Below, piece after piece: positions 5,723 through 8,678 of a stretch of 8,678 nucleotides of DNA. A program made the position numbers and the translations under genes. This DNA is from a bacterium (GTDB taxonomy: Bacteria; Bacillota; Clostridia; Christensenellales; CAG-138), in contig JAQXRK010000239.1 of assembly GCA_029218485.1 (NCBI GenBank), forward strand, positions 1 to 8,678, written 5' to 3'. The notes under the pieces are model-generated. The model worked only from the letters and a program-made list of their open reading frames with translations, had not been told where the DNA came from and made no database searches. How positions within the stretch are numbered: the first letter of the stretch is position 1; each line of letters starts with the position of its first letter.

Positions 5723-6396
5723 CCGTCGCATTCCTCCCCGAGCGCGCGCACAATCTCTCCGACGACCGCTTCGACGCTCATGCCGGTCGTATCGATCAGG
5801 ACCGCGTCGTCCGCCTGGCGCAGCGGCATGAACGCGCGGTGGCTGTCGTTATAATCGCGCTCGGCAATCTCCCGCGCAATGTCCTCGACCGTGCCGCAGG
5901 CCTGGCCGCGCGCCCGCATCTCGTCGAATCGCCTTTTCGCGCGCTCATAAGCGCTGGCGGTGAGATAAAACTTGTGCGGCGTATCCGGCAGAACATTCGT
6001 GCCGATGTCCCGCCCGTCCATGATGACGTCGTATTGCGCGGCCACCTGCCGCTGCAGCTCGGTCAGACGCACGCGCACCGCCGGATGGGCGGAAACGGCG
6101 GACGCGGCCATGGCCAGCTCCGGCGCGCGCAGCCCGTCGGTCACGTCCTCGCCGGAGAGCAGCACGCGCTGTCCCGCATCCGTATACCGCACCGCAATCT
6201 CCGCGCCCGGCAGCGCCGCGCCGACCGCTTCCGCATCGTGTACCGGCACGCCCTGCCGCAGGCACCAGAGCGCCATGGCGCGGTACATGGCGCCGGTATC
6301 CAGATATCGGATGCCGAGCCGCGCGGCCACGGCCTTTGCGACGGTGCTCTTTCCGGCGCCCGCCGGACCGTCGATGGCAATGTTCAATCGCTGCAT
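5719..6396 (-). CDS. cmk: Cytidylate kinase
   Basis: The 225-residue product phosphorylates CMP and dCMP with ATP in the cytoplasm and has the usual bacterial Cmk length. The Walker A loop is GPAGAGKS (10-17), followed by YLDTGAMYRA (31-40), where CMP is bound, and DGRDIGT in the middle of the protein. YNDSHR near the C-terminus also fits the family. The start at 6396 is supported by GGAGG eight bases upstream and by alignment from MQRLNIAIDGPAG; a start at 6432 would add twelve residues not expected in the family. Its first 13 bases overlap the end of the flavoprotein gene, and its TGA overlaps the plsC ATG, so both junctions suggest coupled translation. The gene order cmk - plsC - ispH/rpsA recurs in Clostridia. 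Confidence 0.97.
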   Translation of the reverse strand: MQRLNIAIDGPAGAGKSTVAKAVAARLGIRYLDTGAMYRAMALWCLRQGVPVHDAEAVGAALPGAEIAVRYTDAGQRVLLSGEDVTDGLRAPELAMAASAVSAHPAVRVRLTELQRQVAAQYDVIMDGRDIGTNVLPDTPHKFYLTASAYERAKRRFDEMRARGQACGTVEDIAREIAERDYNDSHRAFMPLRQADDAVLIDTTGMSVEAVVGEIVRALGEECDG

Positions 6397-7613
6397 ACGC
6401 TGCTCCTCCCGGCCAACGCGCCCGTCGACCATGCAATCTGAAGATTATAGCCGCCCGTGACGGCGTCCACATCGAGCACCTCGCCCGCAAAATACAGCCC
6501 CCGAATGCGCTTGGATGCAAGGTCGCGGGACCGCACCTCGCGCACGGATACGCCGCCGCGCGTTACGACCGCCTCCTCGATGGGGCGCGCGCAGCGGACG
6601 GTCAGCGGCAGGGCCTTGAGCGTATCGCGCACCGCCATGCGCTCGCCGCGCTTGAGCTCGCTGACGCGCTTTTGCGCATCCACGCCGGCCTGCTCCAGCA
6701 CCGCCAGCAAAAGCCGCTCCGGCAGCAGCGCATGCAGCGCGCCGGCCAGCTGCTTCTGCCGGTTGGCATCGAGGTCCCTGAGCAGGCGCGCGTCCAGCTG
6801 CTCCTGCGTCAGGCCCGGTTTCAGGTCGATGGCCAGCCGCACGCCGGCCGGCTCCTCCGCGATCAGGGAGGACAGCGTGAGCACCAGCGGGCCGGAAACG
6901 CCGAAATGCGTGAACAGCATTTCGCCCGGCTCGGACTGGAACAGCCGTTTCTGCTCCCGATACGCCGAGAGGGTCACATTTTTGAGCGTCAACCCCGCCA
7001 GCGCGGCCGGCCACGTTTCCTCCGTCACCAGCGGCACCAGCGCGCCGCGCGGCGGCTCCACCGCATGTCCCGCCTCCGCAGCGAACCGATAGCCGTCCCC
7101 GGTGGAGCCGGTCTGCGGATAGCTGCACCCGCCGGTGGCGATGATCGCCGCTTCGCAGGGGATTTCCCCGTTCTCCGTCCTGACCGCGCATACCGCGCCA
7201 TCCTCGATGCGCAGGCCGATTGCGCGCGTATGCAGGCGCACCTGCACGCCGCTTGCGCGCACATGCCGCTCCATGGCGCGCAGAATATCGCTCGATTTGT
7301 CGGAAGCCGGGAACACCCTGCCGCCGCGCTCCGTCTTGAGCGGCACGCCCAGCCGCTCGAGCAGGGCCATGAGGTCGCGGTTGTCAAACGCTGCGAATGC
7401 GCTGTACAGGAAGCGGGGGTTCTTGACCACGGCGGCAAAGAAGCCGTCACGCTCGCAGGCATTGGTCACGTTGCAGCGGCCCTTGCCGGTGATATACAGC
7501 TTCTTGCCGAGCTTCTCGTTCTGTTCGAGCAGGATGGTCTGCGCACCGGCCCCCGCGGCCTCCGCCGCAGCGATCATCCCGGCCGGTCCGCCGCCGATCA
7601 CAACGACGGTCAT
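6384..7613 (-). CDS. NAD(P)/FAD-dependent oxidoreductase, HI0933/BaiN-type flavoprotein
   Basis: The 409-residue protein starts with a Rossmann FAD-binding motif, IGGGPAG (6-12), and an acidic residue ends the second strand (LLE, 28-30). Family blocks follow in order: KLGKKLYITGKGRCNVTN (34-51), GGRVFPASDKSSDI (97-110), ATGGCSYPQTGSTGDGY (159-175), LFTHFGVSGP (233-242) and GLYFAGEVLDVDAVTGGYN (372-390). Length and motifs match the HI0933-like family, often annotated as aminoacetone oxidase family or BaiN. The natural substrate is mostly unknown. BaiN has been linked to bile acid dehydroxylation in one gut Clostridium, but this conserved operon position argues for a housekeeping role. Its ATG overlaps the upstream regulator's stop as ATGA, with AGGAGGAG just upstream. 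Confidence 0.92.
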   Translation of the reverse strand: MTVVVIGGGPAGMIAAAEAAGAGAQTILLEQNEKLGKKLYITGKGRCNVTNACERDGFFAAVVKNPRFLYSAFAAFDNRDLMALLERLGVPLKTERGGRVFPASDKSSDILRAMERHVRASGVQVRLHTRAIGLRIEDGAVCAVRTENGEIPCEAAIIATGGCSYPQTGSTGDGYRFAAEAGHAVEPPRGALVPLVTEETWPAALAGLTLKNVTLSAYREQKRLFQSEPGEMLFTHFGVSGPLVLTLSSLIAEEPAGVRLAIDLKPGLTQEQLDARLLRDLDANRQKQLAGALHALLPERLLLAVLEQAGVDAQKRVSELKRGERMAVRDTLKALPLTVRCARPIEEAVVTRGGVSVREVRSRDLASKRIRGLYFAGEVLDVDAVTGGYNLQIAWSTGALAGRSSVCSD

Positions 7614-8515
7614 GTCTCCTGCTCCTCCTCTTCAAAAAACGACTTTCCCTCCGCGGCCTCCATATGGGGATCGGTCATATAGACGCCCTCCTCGCTCCAG
7701 ATCTTCTCGAGCTGGCTGAGGTGGTAGTATGCTTCGTCCTTGCGCGCAAGGCCGATCGCCACGATGATGGCGTTGATCAGCGAGAGCGGCGCAACGAGCG
7801 AATCGGCAAAGCTGGCCATGTTGCTGCGCGCGCACAGCACATAATCCGCATAGCGCGTGGACGGGGAGTTCGGCACGTCGGTCAGCGCAATGACGGTCGC
7901 GCCGCGCGATTTGGCGTAGCGCATGGCGTCGATGGTGCGCACGCTGTAGCGCGGGAAGCTGATGCCGATGCACACGTCCTCCGGCCCCAGACGCACCATG
8001 CGCTCATAGATATCCTGCACCGCGCCGTTGACAAACATGACGTTGTCGCAGACATAATCGAGATAATACGTCATAAACTGGGCCAGCGACATGGCGCTGC
8101 GGATACCCAGCACATAGATGCGCCTTGCGCCGAGCACCGCATCGATCGCGCAGCGAAAGCTCTCGTTGTCGATCATATCGATCGTGGCGCGGATGTTGTT
8201 GATATCGTCCGTCAGCACGCGCCGGAGAATGTCGTTCTGCGGAATGGATGCGGCAAGGCGAATGCGCTGCACGCTCGTGAGCCGGTGCCGGATCAGCTCC
8301 TGCAGCTCCTCCTGCAGGGCCGGGTAGCCGTCCAGACCGATGGCGTAGGCAAAGCGCACCACGGTCGATTCGCTCACGCCGACCGTTTCGCCAAGGCGCG
8401 CGGCGGTCATGAACGCCGCATCGTCATAGGAATGCATGATGTACTCGGCAATGCGCTTCTGTCCCTTGGAAAACTGTTGGTAATTCTCCGCAATCGTGTC
8501 GAGAAGTCCGCCCAT
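7610..8515 (-). CDS. MurR/RpiR family transcriptional regulator (HTH-SIS)
   Basis: The 301-residue product has an N-terminal RpiR-type helix-turn-helix (about 1-77), with LGETVGVSESTVVRFAYAIGL (41-61) as the DNA-reading part. A sugar isomerase (SIS) domain spans about 130-255. The phosphosugar loop reads YVLGIRSAMSLA (134-145), the GIRS variant seen in a subset of the family instead of the usual GxGxS, and ISFPRYS (185-191) is the second SIS block. The tail is acidic (FFEEEEQE). Family members usually respond to a sugar phosphate and control sugar or cell wall catabolism, yet no such gene is next to it here. I chose ATG at 8515 for its AAGGGGG site and alignment to the HTH start; an in-frame ATG at 8554 would overlap the upstream gene. 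Its stop overlaps the flavoprotein start, so it may regulate its own operon or act elsewhere. Confidence 0.92.
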   Translation of the reverse strand: MGGLLDTIAENYQQFSKGQKRIAEYIMHSYDDAAFMTAARLGETVGVSESTVVRFAYAIGLDGYPALQEELQELIRHRLTSVQRIRLAASIPQNDILRRVLTDDINNIRATIDMIDNESFRCAIDAVLGARRIYVLGIRSAMSLAQFMTYYLDYVCDNVMFVNGAVQDIYERMVRLGPEDVCIGISFPRYSVRTIDAMRYAKSRGATVIALTDVPNSPSTRYADYVLCARSNMASFADSLVAPLSLINAIIVAIGLARKDEAYYHLSQLEKIWSEEGVYMTDPHMEAAEGKSFFEEEEQET

Positions 8516-8528
8516 GTTCCGTCCCCCT

Positions 8529-8678
8529 TCAATCCAGCAATCCGTCCACGGCAAGGGTGCCGAGGGTCTGCCGGTCCGTCAAATCATAGTGCAGCGTGGT
8601 AAAGACGGCATAGCCGTCCATGACATAGCGTTCGTCCACATCCTGTCCCGCCGGGTCGGAGAGCTTCTGTCCGCTCGG
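8529..8678 (-). CDS. surE: C-terminus of a SurE-like 5'/3'-nucleotidase (partial)
   Basis: The window edge cuts this gene, leaving the last 49 residues. They contain DVDERYVMDGYAVFTTLHYD followed by LTDRQTLGTL. This resembles the SurE C-terminus, where TD..AV..GYVSVTPL..DLT is typical. SurE removes phosphate from nucleoside monophosphates and some other phosphate esters. The catalytic N-terminal half lies outside the window, so the call rests on a short match from memory and is provisional. The stop is 13 bases before the regulator's ATG, and the regulator's ribosome binding site lies in that gap, so the two are almost certainly co-transcribed. Confidence 0.6.
   Translation of the reverse strand, partial: PSGQKLSDPAGQDVDERYVMDGYAVFTTLHYDLTDRQTLGTLAVDGLLD

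Noticed and set aside
5719..5731. PlsC start at ATG 5731
   Set aside because: Its GGAGG sits one base from the ATG, too close to work well. ATG 5722 has ten-base spacing and an ATGA overlap with the cmk stop.
6336..7682. Plus-strand open frame of 448 residues, and a similar one at 7664-8602
   Set aside because: Both are antisense to well-identified genes (flavoprotein, cmk, regulator), with H/R/A-rich composition and no known motif.

Overview
The window looks like chromosomal DNA from a GC-rich member of the Clostridia, most likely in or near the Oscillospirales. This rests on strong GGAGG ribosome binding sites, tightly overlapping genes, an IspH-ribosomal protein S1 fusion of the kind known from Clostridia, and the gene order flavoprotein - cmk - plsC - ispH/rpsA. 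No mobile element, tRNA, rRNA or CRISPR array is visible.

Layout from left to right. Positions 1-626 hold no convincing gene. They contain a stem-loop near the left edge (38-79) and a degenerate tandem array of units of about 71 bp (182 to about 530). A plus-strand gene for an AGCS-family sodium:alanine/glycine symporter follows (627-1937). It converges on a minus-strand gene for a small FMN-binding split-barrel protein of the pyridoxamine 5'-phosphate oxidase family (2124-2531). The gap between their stop codons carries two strong hairpins. Upstream of the split-barrel gene is a 279-bp spacer with a two-tier hairpin in its probable leader and the terminator of the next operon.

The right two thirds (2811-8678) is one minus-strand operon. 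In transcription order it runs: C-terminus of a SurE-like nucleotidase (cut by the window edge), MurR/RpiR-type regulator, HI0933/BaiN-type flavoprotein, cytidylate kinase, PlsC-type acyltransferase, and an IspH-S1 fusion. Junctions are 13 nt apart, 4-nt overlap, 13-nt overlap, 4-nt overlap and 2 nt apart, so translation is probably coupled throughout. The operon joins nucleotide metabolism (SurE, Cmk), phospholipid synthesis (PlsC), isoprenoid precursor synthesis (IspH) and translation (S1). It ends at a hairpin at 2760-2784.

The most interesting signal lies inside the fused ispH-rpsA reading frame. Within a sharply AT-rich patch (30 of 100 bases G or C at 4371-4470) there is a near-consensus housekeeping promoter: TTGATA, 16-nt spacer, extended TGA-TATAAT. 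It is followed by GGGAGG and an in-frame ATG exactly where the S1 moiety begins. The sequence therefore appears to encode a nested unit able to make free S1 protein in addition to the IspH-S1 fusion. I inferred this from sequence alone; it has not been tested.
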